From contig NZ_JAIXPP010000020.1 of the NCBI RefSeq assembly GCF_027486195.1, forward strand, positions 62,001 to 126,000: 64,000 bases of DNA, in the 5' to 3' direction. A program made the translations under genes and the position numbers. Every line of letters begins with the position of its first letter. The stretch's first letter is position 1. The stretch comes from Novosphingobium sp. Lineage in GTDB: Bacteria > Pseudomonadota > Alphaproteobacteria > Sphingomonadales > Sphingomonadaceae. This document shows, in pieces, positions 34,428-42,754 of this stretch. The notes beneath the pieces were generated by a model. That model worked only from the letters and a program-made list of their open reading frames with translations, ran no database searches and was not told the DNA's origin.

Positions 34428-35418
34428 ATTCCCGGATCAGCAAGCGCGGCTGGAGGATGACCGAGTGGATCTCCTCCCCGGCGATGCGCTGGATCACGCT
34501 GCTGACGAGGTTTTCCGCGCCCTGTTCCAGATCCTGCGCGATGGTGGTGAGCGGGGGCATGGTGTGCTCGCCCAGCGGCAAACCATCGTAGCCGATCACC
34601 TTCACGTCGCCGGGCACCGCGAGCCCCTGTTCGGCCAGCACGCGCATGGCGGTGACGGCGATGACGTCTGACGCCGCGACAACGCCGTCCGGCCGATTGG
34701 TCTCGGTGCGGAAATACTTGCCGATCTCACTCTGCGCTGCATCGGCAACAAGGTGCGTGGGCACCACGATGAACCGCGCGCCGGAACGCTCCACAACCGA
34801 GCGGCACCCTTCGAGGCGCTGGCCGATCTCGATCGCGCGGGCATCGCCGAAGAACACGATGTTGCGGCAGCCGCGCTCCAGCAGGTGCTGCGCGGCGAGC
34901 GCGCCGCCGCGGAAATTGTCCGAACCGACCGAGCAATGCGCCTGCCCCGCAATGTGCGAGCCCCACGCGACGAGCGGGCGGTAGAGTTCGGCAACGCGGT
35001 CGAGCACGGCGGACTGGTCTGACTGGCCGATCACGATGATCCCGTCCGACTGGCCGGAGCGGGCGAGCTTGAGCAGCCAGTCCTCATCCGTCGGCACGAC
35101 GCGCGAGAGGAGGAGGCTGTAGCCCCGGCCTGTCAGCTTATCCGCCAGCAGGCCGAGCATGGTGATGAAGAACGGATCGGAAATGTTCTGCCGCACTTCA
35201 TGACCGAGCGGGATGACCACGCCGATCGTGTTCGTCTTGCGCATGCGCAAGTTGCGCGCGGTGGCATTGGGGGTGAAACCGTGCTGGCGCGCAAGGGCGA
35301 CGATCATGTCGCGCGTGGCAGGGGTGACGAGGCTCGAACCCGAAAGCGCGCGCGAGACAGTGCCACTGGTGACACCAGCGATCTCGGCGAGTTCCTTGAG
35401 GGTCTTCGGGGCATTCAT
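34420..35418 (-). CDS. LacI-family transcriptional regulator
   Basis: This 332-residue regulator has an N-terminal helix-turn-helix (T-L-K-E-L-A-E-I-A-G-V-T-S-G-T-V-S-R-A-L) with a hinge helix, and a periplasmic-binding-protein-type sensor domain (I-G-V-V-I-P, D-G-I-I-V-I-G, G-Y-D-G-L-P-L). It is probably a repressor released by a sugar from the locus. The palindromes at 26619-26638, 41255-41270 and perhaps 32375-32392 are centred on CG as expected of LacI-family operators. It is the third gene after the halogenase-like and TPR/oxygenase-like genes. Confidence 0.9.
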   Translation of the reverse strand: MNAPKTLKELAEIAGVTSGTVSRALSGSSLVTPATRDMIVALARQHGFTPNATARNLRMRKTNTIGVVIPLGHEVRQNISDPFFITMLGLLADKLTGRGYSLLLSRVVPTDEDWLLKLARSGQSDGIIVIGQSDQSAVLDRVAELYRPLVAWGSHIAGQAHCSVGSDNFRGGALAAQHLLERGCRNIVFFGDARAIEIGQRLEGCRSVVERSGARFIVVPTHLVADAAQSEIGKYFRTETNRPDGVVAASDVIAVTAMRVLAEQGLAVPGDVKVIGYDGLPLGEHTMPPLTTIAQDLEQGAENLVSSVIQRIAGEEIHSVILQPRLLIREST

Positions 35419-35433
35419 GGTTTCGAGGTGTCC

Positions 35434-36861
35434 TCAGGCAGAGGTGGGAACCACATCGAAGGCGATGTTGAGCCGTTCACCCGCCGCGAACGGATGGGTG
35501 CCATGCCACAGGATCGACGGGAAGACCACAAGCTGCCCCACGCGCGGTGGTATTACGGCATATGGGGGAAGGGCAATTCCCAGCTCCGGCGGCGGTGCGC
35601 CGAGCTGCAAAGCACCCGCCGGAGCCGGGCCGGGATCATCCGGCAGTGCGACATAGAGCACGGCTGAAAGCCAGCCGACGGGATGGCTGTGCGTGACATT
35701 GAAGCCCCCTGCCCCGAGCCGCACGGACCAGCTGCCGGAACTCTGCAGGCCGCCGCGCGGCTTACCGAGGAGCGGATGGCGCGGATCAGGCGGCGGCAAA
35801 GTGCTTACGAAATCGCGCAGCGCTTCCATCAGCCGCGCGCGGACGGTGCCGAGCAGCGGTTCGTGACGGAGGAGGACCGAGCGATCGGTCTGCGTGCCGT
35901 GGCGCACCGATTGTTCGGCATAGGGCAGCGAGGCCGTGTGCAGGCGGCGCAGCAGTGCGGCGAGTTCGGCAAGCTCGGTGGTGGCAAGGCCGGGATCGAG
36001 GACGCCGTGGAGCACCGGATCGCCGTCCAGCCACGCGGCGAGTGGATCGCCAAGCATGCGCCAAGCCGTCGAGAGATAGGGCCAGACCTGCCCGGCCAGA
36101 CGCGTGGCGGTGAGCGGCAGGGCAAGGTCGCGCGCCGCAGCGGCATTACCGGCGCGCAAGGCCGTGCGGATGCGGCACAGGACAAGGAACTCGTCATCTG
36201 CGCCGGTCAGCGCGGCAAGGCGCGCCTGCGCTTCGGCGAGGTTGCCGCTTTCACTGGCGAGGAAGGCGCGGGCGACGGCCAGCGAGCGGGTTTCGCCAAG
36301 CTGCGCCGCGGCGGCATCGAGGATGCGGCGCGCGGCGGGCCAATCGCGCTGCTGCGCGCGCAAGGTGAACCAGCCGAGCCAGAGGCCCTGATGGCGCGGC
36401 TGGCTCCGCACCGCCTCCGCAAAGCCTGCGTCATATGTCTCCGCATCACCATGACTGAAGCGGAGGCTGGCGAGCACGCGTTGGCCATCGAGCCAATCGG
36501 GCCTTGCCGCCAGCGCGCGGGCGAGCACGGCTTCCGCCTCGGCCAGCTGGCCTTCGGACGCCAACGCGAGGGCGTGGTTGCGCAAGGCATCCAGGTTTTC
36601 GGGCCAGAGCCGCACGGCTTCGGCGAAGAGCGTGGCGGCCGGGTGGCCGAGTTCGTAGGCCGATTGCGCGCGCAGGAATGCGGTCAGCGGATCGGTCGGA
36701 GCAAGGCGCGCGGCTTCGGCGATCGCGCGATCGGCTCCGGCCATATCCTGCACGGCGCGCGCGGCGCGGGCGCGTTCGCGCCAGACTTCGGCCTCGAGCA
36801 GCTCCGACACCTCCTCAGGCCGCAGCTGCGGTGCCGGTAAGGCCGGCGATATAGGCCTCAT
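35434..36861 (-). CDS. TPR protein with a C-terminal 2OG-Fe(II) oxygenase-like domain
   Basis: This is a protein of about 475 residues. Residues 10-260 are alanine-rich tetratricopeptide-like helices (E-A-A-R-L-A-P-T-D-P, E-A-V-R-L-W-P-E-N-L-D-A-L). The last 130 residues fit the putative 2OG-Fe(II) oxygenase family PF13759: F-N-V-T-H-S-H-P-V-G-W-L-S-A-V-L-Y-V, then P-R-V-G-Q-L-V-V-F-P-S-I-L-W-H-G-T-H-P-F and E-R-L-N-I-A-F-D. The first iron motif is H-x-H, as in that family, rather than H-x-D. Start ATG 36861 overlaps the halogenase-like gene by 47 bases. The substrate is unknown; TonB-receptor loci of this kind often include such a gene. Confidence 0.75.
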   Translation of the reverse strand: MRPISPALPAPQLRPEEVSELLEAEVWRERARAARAVQDMAGADRAIAEAARLAPTDPLTAFLRAQSAYELGHPAATLFAEAVRLWPENLDALRNHALALASEGQLAEAEAVLARALAARPDWLDGQRVLASLRFSHGDAETYDAGFAEAVRSQPRHQGLWLGWFTLRAQQRDWPAARRILDAAAAQLGETRSLAVARAFLASESGNLAEAQARLAALTGADDEFLVLCRIRTALRAGNAAAARDLALPLTATRLAGQVWPYLSTAWRMLGDPLAAWLDGDPVLHGVLDPGLATTELAELAALLRRLHTASLPYAEQSVRHGTQTDRSVLLRHEPLLGTVRARLMEALRDFVSTLPPPDPRHPLLGKPRGGLQSSGSWSVRLGAGGFNVTHSHPVGWLSAVLYVALPDDPGPAPAGALQLGAPPPELGIALPPYAVIPPRVGQLVVFPSILWHGTHPFAAGERLNIAFDVVPTSA

Positions 36862-38329
36862 GGCTGGGCAGCTTGGCCGCCTCGGCCGCCATCGCGGCGC
36901 GCAGCTTGGCAAGGTAATCGCGCGCATCGATGCCGCGGTGCTCGATGAGGGGATCGAGACCTTCGGGATAGTTGTGCTGGCCGATGTGGACCGCGAGCCA
37001 CGAGGGGGGTGCGAACAAGTCCATCTCGCGCGCGATCAGCCGGCCGTGGCGGCGGAAGTGATCCATTTTCAGCGCGAGCGTATCGGGCACGTCCATCGCG
37101 GAGACATAGCGCCAGAGTTCGTGATCCTGCCGCTGGGTGAGCTTGTAGTGGAGGATCAGAAAATCACGGATGCGGTCGGTTTCCGCGTGGGCGATGCGGT
37201 TGAATTCGGCGATCGTGGCAGGATCGAAATCGCGGTCCGGGAACAGGCCGATGAGCTTGGAGATATTGGCCTGAATAAGGTGGATCGAAGTCGATTCGAG
37301 CGGTTCAAGGAAGCCGCTGGAAAGGCCGACCGCGATGACGTTGCGGTTCCAGTGCTGCTTGCGGCGGCCAGTGCGGAAGCGGACGAAGCGCGGATCGCCG
37401 AGCGCCTCGCCATCGAGCCGCGAGGCGAGGAGGCTGGCAGCCTTGTCGTCCTCCAGAAACTGGCTGGAATAGACGTAGCCGTTGCCGATGCGGTGCTGCA
37501 GCGGGATGCGCCACTGCCAGCCAGCCTCGCGCGCAGTGGAGCGGGTGTAGGGCGTGGGCGCACCCGCGCTGGCGCAGGGCATGGCCACCGCGCGGTCGCA
37601 AGGAAGCCAGTGGCTCCAGTCCTCGAACCCCGTTTGCAGCGCGCCTTCGATGAGCAGCGCGCGCAGGCCCGAGCAATCGATGAAGAGATCGGCCTCCAGC
37701 TTCTGCCCGCCTTCCAGCGTGACGCTTTCAACGAAGCCGGTTTCGCCGTTCAGCGTAACGTCGTCGATCTTGCCTTCGACGCGGGTGACGCCCCGCGCCT
37801 CGGCATGGCGGCGCAGGAAGGCGGCGTAGAGCGAGGCGTCGAAATGGTAGGCATAGTCGAAGGTGGAAAGCAGCGAGCGCTGATCGGGCACCGGGCGCGC
37901 CATGCGGCCGGCGCGCGCGATCTGCCAAGCCATCGAGAGGTCTTCGAGCGGGAAGGCGCCGGGTTCCTCGCGCGTCTTCAGCCAGTACTGGTGCAGCGGC
38001 ACCATATCGAAATTGCGCCCGTGCGGGCCGAAAGGGTGGAAATAGCGGGTGCCGACCTGGCCCCAATCGACGAATTCGATGCCGAGCTTGAAGGTGCCGC
38101 GCGTCTCGCGGATGAAATCGGCTTCGCTGATGCCCAGCGTTTCGTTGAACAGGCGGATCGGCGGGATCGTCGCCTCGCCCACGCCGACGATGCCGATTGC
38201 GTCGGATTCGACGAGCGTGACCGTGCAATCGCGCTTGAGCATCGTGGCCAGCATCGCCGCCGACATCCAGCCGGCCGAGCCGCCGCCGACGACAAGCACC
38301 GAACGGATCCGCCGATCGCCTTCGTTCAC
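36815..38329 (-). CDS. Flavin-dependent (tryptophan-type) halogenase-like protein
   Basis: This 504-residue protein belongs to the tryptophan halogenase family. It has the FAD-binding G-G-G-S-A-G-W, G-I-V-G-V-G-E-A-T-I-P-P, the F-K-L-G-I-E-F-V-D-W segment carrying the lysine that relays hypohalous acid in true halogenases, and G-W-Q-W-R-I-P-L, the W-x-W-x-I-P motif that separates halogenases from monooxygenases. The GTG at 38329 is preferred (GGGAGAAAG upstream) over ATG 38365. Homologues are common beside TonB receptors for sugars in Caulobacter, Xanthomonas and sphingomonads, where their role is unsettled. No partner flavin reductase is adjacent. Confidence 0.85.
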   Translation of the reverse strand: MNEGDRRIRSVLVVGGGSAGWMSAAMLATMLKRDCTVTLVESDAIGIVGVGEATIPPIRLFNETLGISEADFIRETRGTFKLGIEFVDWGQVGTRYFHPFGPHGRNFDMVPLHQYWLKTREEPGAFPLEDLSMAWQIARAGRMARPVPDQRSLLSTFDYAYHFDASLYAAFLRRHAEARGVTRVEGKIDDVTLNGETGFVESVTLEGGQKLEADLFIDCSGLRALLIEGALQTGFEDWSHWLPCDRAVAMPCASAGAPTPYTRSTAREAGWQWRIPLQHRIGNGYVYSSQFLEDDKAASLLASRLDGEALGDPRFVRFRTGRRKQHWNRNVIAVGLSSGFLEPLESTSIHLIQANISKLIGLFPDRDFDPATIAEFNRIAHAETDRIRDFLILHYKLTQRQDHELWRYVSAMDVPDTLALKMDHFRRHGRLIAREMDLFAPPSWLAVHIGQHNYPEGLDPLIEHRGIDARDYLAKLRAAMAAEAAKLPSHEAYIAGLTGTAAAA

Positions 38330-38383
38330 GGACTTTCTCCCACTCAACTTCTGCCGAGACTGCATTTATTCAAATCATCATTC

Positions 38384-38470
38384 GTCACCCCCGCGCAGGC
38401 GGGGGTCCAGGGCGCCAGATTCTGACCTGTCGCTTGCCCGGCTCTGGATTCCCGCCTGCGCGGGAATGAC
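38384..38470. repeat. REP doublet (two inverted copies)
   Basis: GTCACCCCCGC-GCAG-GCGGGGGTCC (38384-38408) and, in opposite orientation, GGATTCCCGC-CTGC-GCGGGAATGAC (38446-38470) flank a 37-base spacer. The outer ends are GTCA and TGAC. This is the layout of a REP pair, and it lies in the leader of the halogenase operon. A single copy of the family is at 6541-6566. Confidence 0.75.
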
Positions 38471-38514
38471 GAAAGCTGGGAATACGCTGCGCCTTCATGG
38501 ATGCAGGCATACGC

Positions 38515-38555
38515 AAAAAGGGGTGGGTGCGGAACCATCCGGCCGCGCCCACCCC
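38515..38555 (-). terminator. Rho-independent terminator after the TonB receptor gene
   Basis: On the minus strand GGGGTGGG-C-GCGG pairs with CCGC-A-CCCACCCC, followed by TTTTT. This strong hairpin lies 40 bases after the receptor stop, and separates its transcript from the halogenase operon. Confidence 0.85.
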
Positions 38556-38594
38556 CTCTTGCATGTGCCTGCCCTTTGGGGGCTGCTCAGCCCA

Positions 38595-41141
38595 TCAGAA
38601 GCTGAAGCGGACCGAGGCGTTGATGTTGCGGCCCAGCACCGGCGAAATACCGCCGACGAAGGTGCCGTTGCCCGGCTGGAAGTCCGTTCCGGCCGGCCCG
38701 AGCGGGGTCAGCTTGTTGAACAGGTTGTAGGCGTTGATCCCCAGTTCGAGGTTCTTGACCGGACGAACCTTGAGGTTCGCGCCGAATACGCTGCCGCCCG
38801 GCCACTGGTTGCCCGCACCATCGAGCGTGCTGGTCACGCCGGTGATGTTGGCACCCAGCGCGATCATGTCGCTGAAGTCATAGTTGGCCGCGAAAGTGTA
38901 CGACAGATCGGGAATGTTGTTCGAGCGCGAGAACACCGAGCCCGGCGCCGAAGGCTGCTTCTTCGATTTGTTGTACGTCATGTTGGCAAGGAGGCTGAAG
39001 CCGCCTGCGCTGAGCGTGCCGTAGAACTCCGCGCCGGTCGTCTTGTACTTGTCCGAGATGATGCAGGTGAACTGCGTCGGATTCCCGGTCACGATCGGGC
39101 AGATCGTCTGGCTGAGCTCGAAGGTCGTGATGTTGAAGTGGCTGTGATAGCCCGTCAGCTCGACCGTGTAGCGCGCACCGCCGATGTTGCCGCGGTTCTT
39201 GAGGCCGATTTCGTACTGATAGACGTTGTTCGAAACCGCCGTGTTGCCCTTGGCGTTGAGTGTGCCGTCAGCGTTGAAATAGCCGCTGAAGGTCAGGCGA
39301 TCCGCGTTGGCGCGAACACCCTTCGAAGCGCGGACGAACAGGTTGAGATTGTCCGCCGGCTTGAAGCTGGCACCCACCGACCACGAGGTGGTTGCCTTGG
39401 TGTAGTTGATCGTCTCCCGCGCGCCATCGGGCAGATAGTAGGGCAGGCTGACCGACTGCGAGGCGCCCGTGACCGGGTTCACCGCATTGGTGGTGATGAA
39501 ATGCGTCACCGCATCGCCCACTGCCGGGTTGGCGTTGATGCCCGAACCGGTGCCCTTGTTGATATCGTGGCGGACCGATGCGTCGAGCTCGAACTTGCCC
39601 ACGTCGAAGATGAAGTCGGCGTAAGGCGCGTTGTCGGTGAAGGTGTAATCGTAGGTGCGGGCGCAGCAACCGCCCCAGTTGTTGTTGTAGCCGGTGAAGC
39701 CGTTGGCGCTGAGCAGGTTGCCGGCCGCATCGAGCAGGTCGATCGGCGAGGCCGCCGGGGTCAGCGAGCCGTTGAACTGGCTGGGATGCCAATCCATCGC
39801 GACCTTCTGGTTCATGTAGAACCAGCCGGCGGTGAGGTTGGCCTTGATCCCGCCGAGATCACCCTGCCAGTTGAGCTTGGCATCGTTGACGAAGCTGCCG
39901 ACGTCGCGGATCCGCGTGTAGACCGAGACGTTGTTGTTGTAGAATGCCTCGGCGACGTCCTTGCCCTTGTTCGGGCCGGCCGAATAGACCGCGCGGGCGA
40001 CGACGCCGCCATTCTTGGTCGAGCCGATCAGGCCGCTGAGCGGCGAAACGCTGAGGAAGTTCGACGAGAAACCGCCGCTCATGTTGGTGTAGCGGGCGTT
40101 GTTGTCGACGGTGATGCCGTTGTCGAACTTGTAGTGCAGCTGCGCCTGCAGCGACTGGGCATTGGTGGTGATGCCATTGAGCGGCGTGCTCGCGAGACCG
40201 CGGCTGTCGAAATCGACATAGTTCACGACCGGGTTGAACGCCGAGAAGTTGGACGCGCGGCGCGGATCGAAGCCCGGGCAGGCCGTGAGGCCGGAGACCT
40301 TGCCGCCGCTGAGGTTGCCGCAAGCGATGCCGCCCTGGGTGTTGGGCTCCTGCGTGTCCTGCGCCTTGAAATAGAGGCGGAAGAAGCCGCGGTTATCGTC
40401 GAACTCGCGGGTCACGTTGCCCTTGATCAGGTACGACTTGCTGAGCTGGTAGCCCGAGTGCCACGGACCATCGCCGGCGCCGTAGTAGCCGCCGATGTTG
40501 AAATAGGTCTTGTCGTCGATGCCGCCCGAGTAGCGGAAGCTGGCGCGGGTGTAATCGTAGGTGAGATTGCGCTCGACCTGGACATAGCCGCCTTCGCTGC
40601 GATCGGTCTTGCTGATGTAGTTGATCACCGCGCCGGGGGCCTGGCTGGCGAGTGTGGCAGCGGTGCCGCCGCGGATCGCATCGACGCGGGCGTCGATCGG
40701 GCTCGACTTGGTCCAGTAGTCGTTGTTGCCGAACTGGATATCACCGAACAGCACGGTGGGCAGGCCATCTTCCTGCAGCTGGACGAAAGTGGCGCCGCCG
40801 GTGGCGACGGGCAGGCCGCGAACGGCGAAGTTGCCGTTACCGCCCGGGCCCGAAACGTTGGGCTGGAGACCCGGCAGCAGGCGGAGCAGATCGCCTTCCG
40901 ACATCGGGCGGAAGTTGGCGATGATCGCCGAATCGACCGAGGAGATCGAGACCGAGCTGTCGAGCTTGCTCTTGGTGCCGGTCGATGCGGTGACGACGAT
41001 TTCGCTGAGGGTATCGCCTGCGGCGGTATCGGCCGTGGCGGCATCGGCAGGTGCGGCGGCCTGCGCGAACGCGGGCGCCGAGACGGCGGCCATGGCCAGC
41101 GCGATGACCGATGCACACGATTGAATTGCGGTGAGCTTCAC
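38595..41141 (-). CDS. TonB-dependent receptor, probable oligosaccharide uptake
   Basis: This 848-residue outer-membrane transporter starts at GTG 41141 behind GGGAGGGATATCT. It has a signal peptide (residues 1-26, ending A-F-A-Q), a TonB-box-like/linker segment L-S-E-I-V-V-T-A-S, a plug domain (about 50-170) and a beta-barrel that ends with the outer-membrane signal N-A-S-V-R-F-S-F. There is no N-terminal signalling domain. An operator like that of the sugar operon lies 114 bases upstream, so I infer it imports raffinose-type sugars for the MFS carrier. Vitamin or siderophore uptake is much less likely in this context. Confidence 0.9.
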   Translation of the reverse strand: MKLTAIQSCASVIALAMAAVSAPAFAQAAAPADAATADTAAGDTLSEIVVTASTGTKSKLDSSVSISSVDSAIIANFRPMSEGDLLRLLPGLQPNVSGPGGNGNFAVRGLPVATGGATFVQLQEDGLPTVLFGDIQFGNNDYWTKSSPIDARVDAIRGGTAATLASQAPGAVINYISKTDRSEGGYVQVERNLTYDYTRASFRYSGGIDDKTYFNIGGYYGAGDGPWHSGYQLSKSYLIKGNVTREFDDNRGFFRLYFKAQDTQEPNTQGGIACGNLSGGKVSGLTACPGFDPRRASNFSAFNPVVNYVDFDSRGLASTPLNGITTNAQSLQAQLHYKFDNGITVDNNARYTNMSGGFSSNFLSVSPLSGLIGSTKNGGVVARAVYSAGPNKGKDVAEAFYNNNVSVYTRIRDVGSFVNDAKLNWQGDLGGIKANLTAGWFYMNQKVAMDWHPSQFNGSLTPAASPIDLLDAAGNLLSANGFTGYNNNWGGCCARTYDYTFTDNAPYADFIFDVGKFELDASVRHDINKGTGSGINANPAVGDAVTHFITTNAVNPVTGASQSVSLPYYLPDGARETINYTKATTSWSVGASFKPADNLNLFVRASKGVRANADRLTFSGYFNADGTLNAKGNTAVSNNVYQYEIGLKNRGNIGGARYTVELTGYHSHFNITTFELSQTICPIVTGNPTQFTCIISDKYKTTGAEFYGTLSAGGFSLLANMTYNKSKKQPSAPGSVFSRSNNIPDLSYTFAANYDFSDMIALGANITGVTSTLDGAGNQWPGGSVFGANLKVRPVKNLELGINAYNLFNKLTPLGPAGTDFQPGNGTFVGGISPVLGRNINASVRFSF

Positions 41142-41254
41142 AGATATCCCTCCCGATTGCGAGCACTTTTGTGCGTACGACAGCAGCGAATCGAGGCCTC
41201 GATGCGCCTGCATGCCGGTTCTCTGGCAAAAGGTCGGGACAAGCGCAAGCAAGA

Positions 41255-41270
41255 ATTCAAGCGATTGAAT
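41255..41270 (-). promoter_or_regulatory. LacI-type operator before the TonB receptor gene
   Basis: ATTCAAGCGATTGAAT agrees with the core of the site at 26621-26636 in 14 of 16 positions. It is an inverted repeat with one mismatch (ATTCAA...TTGAAT) and lies 114 bases before the receptor start. Confidence 0.7.
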
Positions 41271-41381
41271 CGGGATTGGCGCGAGATCGGAGGAACTGTG
41301 TCTTCTGTGCATCGCGCTGCGTATCATGCCTACGCATCGGCATGGAGGCGTCTTGCGGGCACGGCTGGACCAATGCCCCTC

Positions 41382-41397
41382 TTGACGTTTACGTAAA
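41382..41397 (+). promoter_or_regulatory. Dyad before the acyl-CoA dehydrogenase genes
   Basis: TTGACGT-TT-ACGTAAA is a 16-base dyad with one mismatch, containing the perfect palindrome TTTACGTAAA. It looks like sites used by MerR-type regulators of acyl-CoA and branched-chain amino acid breakdown (LiuR type). It lies 100 bases before the first dehydrogenase gene. Confidence 0.4.
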
Positions 41398-41496
41398 GTG
41401 GAAGGATGGAGGGGTCAAGAGAACGCCATCGTCCGCGGTGGCGAGTCTCGCCGCGTCAGGGCCGCAAAAAGGCCATGAACTCAAACGGAGAGCCCC

Positions 41497-42690
41497 ATGC
41501 ATCTTGATTTCAGCCCCGAGGATCTGGCCTTCCAGCAGGAAGTCCGCGCCTTCATTGCCGAAAACTATCCGGTCGAACTGCGCGGGAAGCAGGACGAAGG
41601 CGACGAGCTTTCGAAGGAAGATTTCCTCTCCTGGCACAAGGTGCTGGCGAAGAAGGGCTGGGTCGCCCCGGCATGGCCTGTCGAATACGGCGGCACCGGC
41701 TGGAGCGCGACGCAGCGCTACATCTGGTCGGAAGAAACCGCGCGTGCGGACTGCATCCGCCTGATGCCGTTCGGCCTCTCGATGGTCGGCCCGGTGATCT
41801 ACACGTTTGGCACGCCTGAGCAGAAGGCCAAGTACCTCCCCCGCATCCTTTCGGGCGAGGACTGGTGGTGCCAGGGCTATTCGGAGCCGGGTTCGGGTTC
41901 CGATCTTGCCTCGCTGCGCACCAAGGCAGTGCGGGACGGCGATCACTACGTCGTCAACGGCCAGAAGACCTGGACGACGATGGCGCAGCATGCCGACTGG
42001 GGCTTCTTCCTCGTCCGCACCGATCCCGATGCCAAGCAGCAGGAAGGCATCAGCTTCCTCCTTATCGACATGAAGACGCCGGGCATCACCGTGCGCCCGA
42101 TCATCACGCTGGGCGGCGAACACGAAGTCAACGAAGTGTGGCTCGAAGACGTGCGCGTGCCGGTCGAAAACCGCGTCTATGAAGAGAACAAGGGCTGGAC
42201 TTGCGCCAAGTTCCTGCTGGCGCACGAGCGCACCGGGATCGCGGGCGTGGCCGCTTCGAAGCGCGGCGTCGAGAAGGTCAAGTCCATCGCGCGCGCCGAG
42301 ATGGACGGCGACAAGCCGCTGATCTCCAACGCTTTCTTCAAGCGCAAGATCGCCGAGCTGGAAATGGACCTCACCGCGCTCGAGTTTACCGAGCTGCGCA
42401 GCCTGGCCGGTGAAAGTGCGGGCAAGGGTCCGGGGCCGGAATCGAGCCTGCTCAAGATCAAGGGTTCGGAAATCCAGCAGCGCCTGACCGAACTGACCCT
42501 GGAAGCGGTGGGCCACTACGGCGCACCCTATTTCCGCGGTTTCGGGGAAGGCGACAACGAGCACCCGATCGGGCCGGACTATGCGCACCGCGCCGCGCCG
42601 ACCTATTTCAACACCCGCAAGACGACGATCTACGGCGGTTCGAACGAGATCCAGCGCAATATCATCGCGAAGATGGTGCTGGGGCTCTGA
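41497..42690 (+). CDS. Acyl-CoA dehydrogenase, large-subunit type (pimeloyl-CoA dehydrogenase-like)
   Basis: This 397-residue FAD enzyme introduces an alpha-beta double bond into an acyl-CoA. Signatures: the N-terminal helical domain (F-Q-Q-E-V-R-A-F-I-A-E-N-Y-P), W-P-V-E-Y-G-G-T-G-W, Q-G-Y-S-E-P-G-S-G-S-D-L-A-S-L, and the C-terminal I-Y-G-G-S-N-E-I-Q-R-N-I-I-A-K. The paired, slightly different dehydrogenase gene that follows suggests a two-component enzyme of the PimC/PimD or FadE28/29 kind. GGAGAG precedes the ATG. The substrate is unknown; bulky or dicarboxylic acyl chains are typical for such pairs. Confidence 0.88.
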   Translation: MHLDFSPEDLAFQQEVRAFIAENYPVELRGKQDEGDELSKEDFLSWHKVLAKKGWVAPAWPVEYGGTGWSATQRYIWSEETARADCIRLMPFGLSMVGPVIYTFGTPEQKAKYLPRILSGEDWWCQGYSEPGSGSDLASLRTKAVRDGDHYVVNGQKTWTTMAQHADWGFFLVRTDPDAKQQEGISFLLIDMKTPGITVRPIITLGGEHEVNEVWLEDVRVPVENRVYEENKGWTCAKFLLAHERTGIAGVAASKRGVEKVKSIARAEMDGDKPLISNAFFKRKIAELEMDLTALEFTELRSLAGESAGKGPGPESSLLKIKGSEIQQRLTELTLEAVGHYGAPYFRGFGEGDNEHPIGPDYAHRAAPTYFNTRKTTIYGGSNEIQRNIIAKMVLGL

Positions 42691-42754
42691 GTGATAATGG
42701 AGGCCGCCGCGCGGAAGGTACGACGCGGTGGCCCTGAAGCGGGATTTGAGGACA

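Larger units (their letters stand above)
41142..41496. other. 355-base divergent spacer
   Basis: No gene is supported here. It holds the TonB receptor promoter with the LacI-type operator (41255-41270) on one side and the promoter of the acyl-CoA dehydrogenase genes, with a separate dyad (41382-41397), on the other. Confidence 0.6.

Noticed and set aside
38366..38386. A possible fourth LacI-type operator before the halogenase gene (ATTCAAATCATCATTC)
   Set aside because: Only the left half-site agrees; about 8 of 18 positions match the ideal sequence and there is no CG centre.
38049..41396. A very long open frame (over 1100 codons) on the plus strand opposite the TonB receptor
   Set aside because: The translation is a monotonous Arg/Glu/Val/Ala mix without domains, and the opposite strand carries a full receptor with signal peptide, plug and terminal barrel signal. 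It is a mirror effect of GC-rich codon use.
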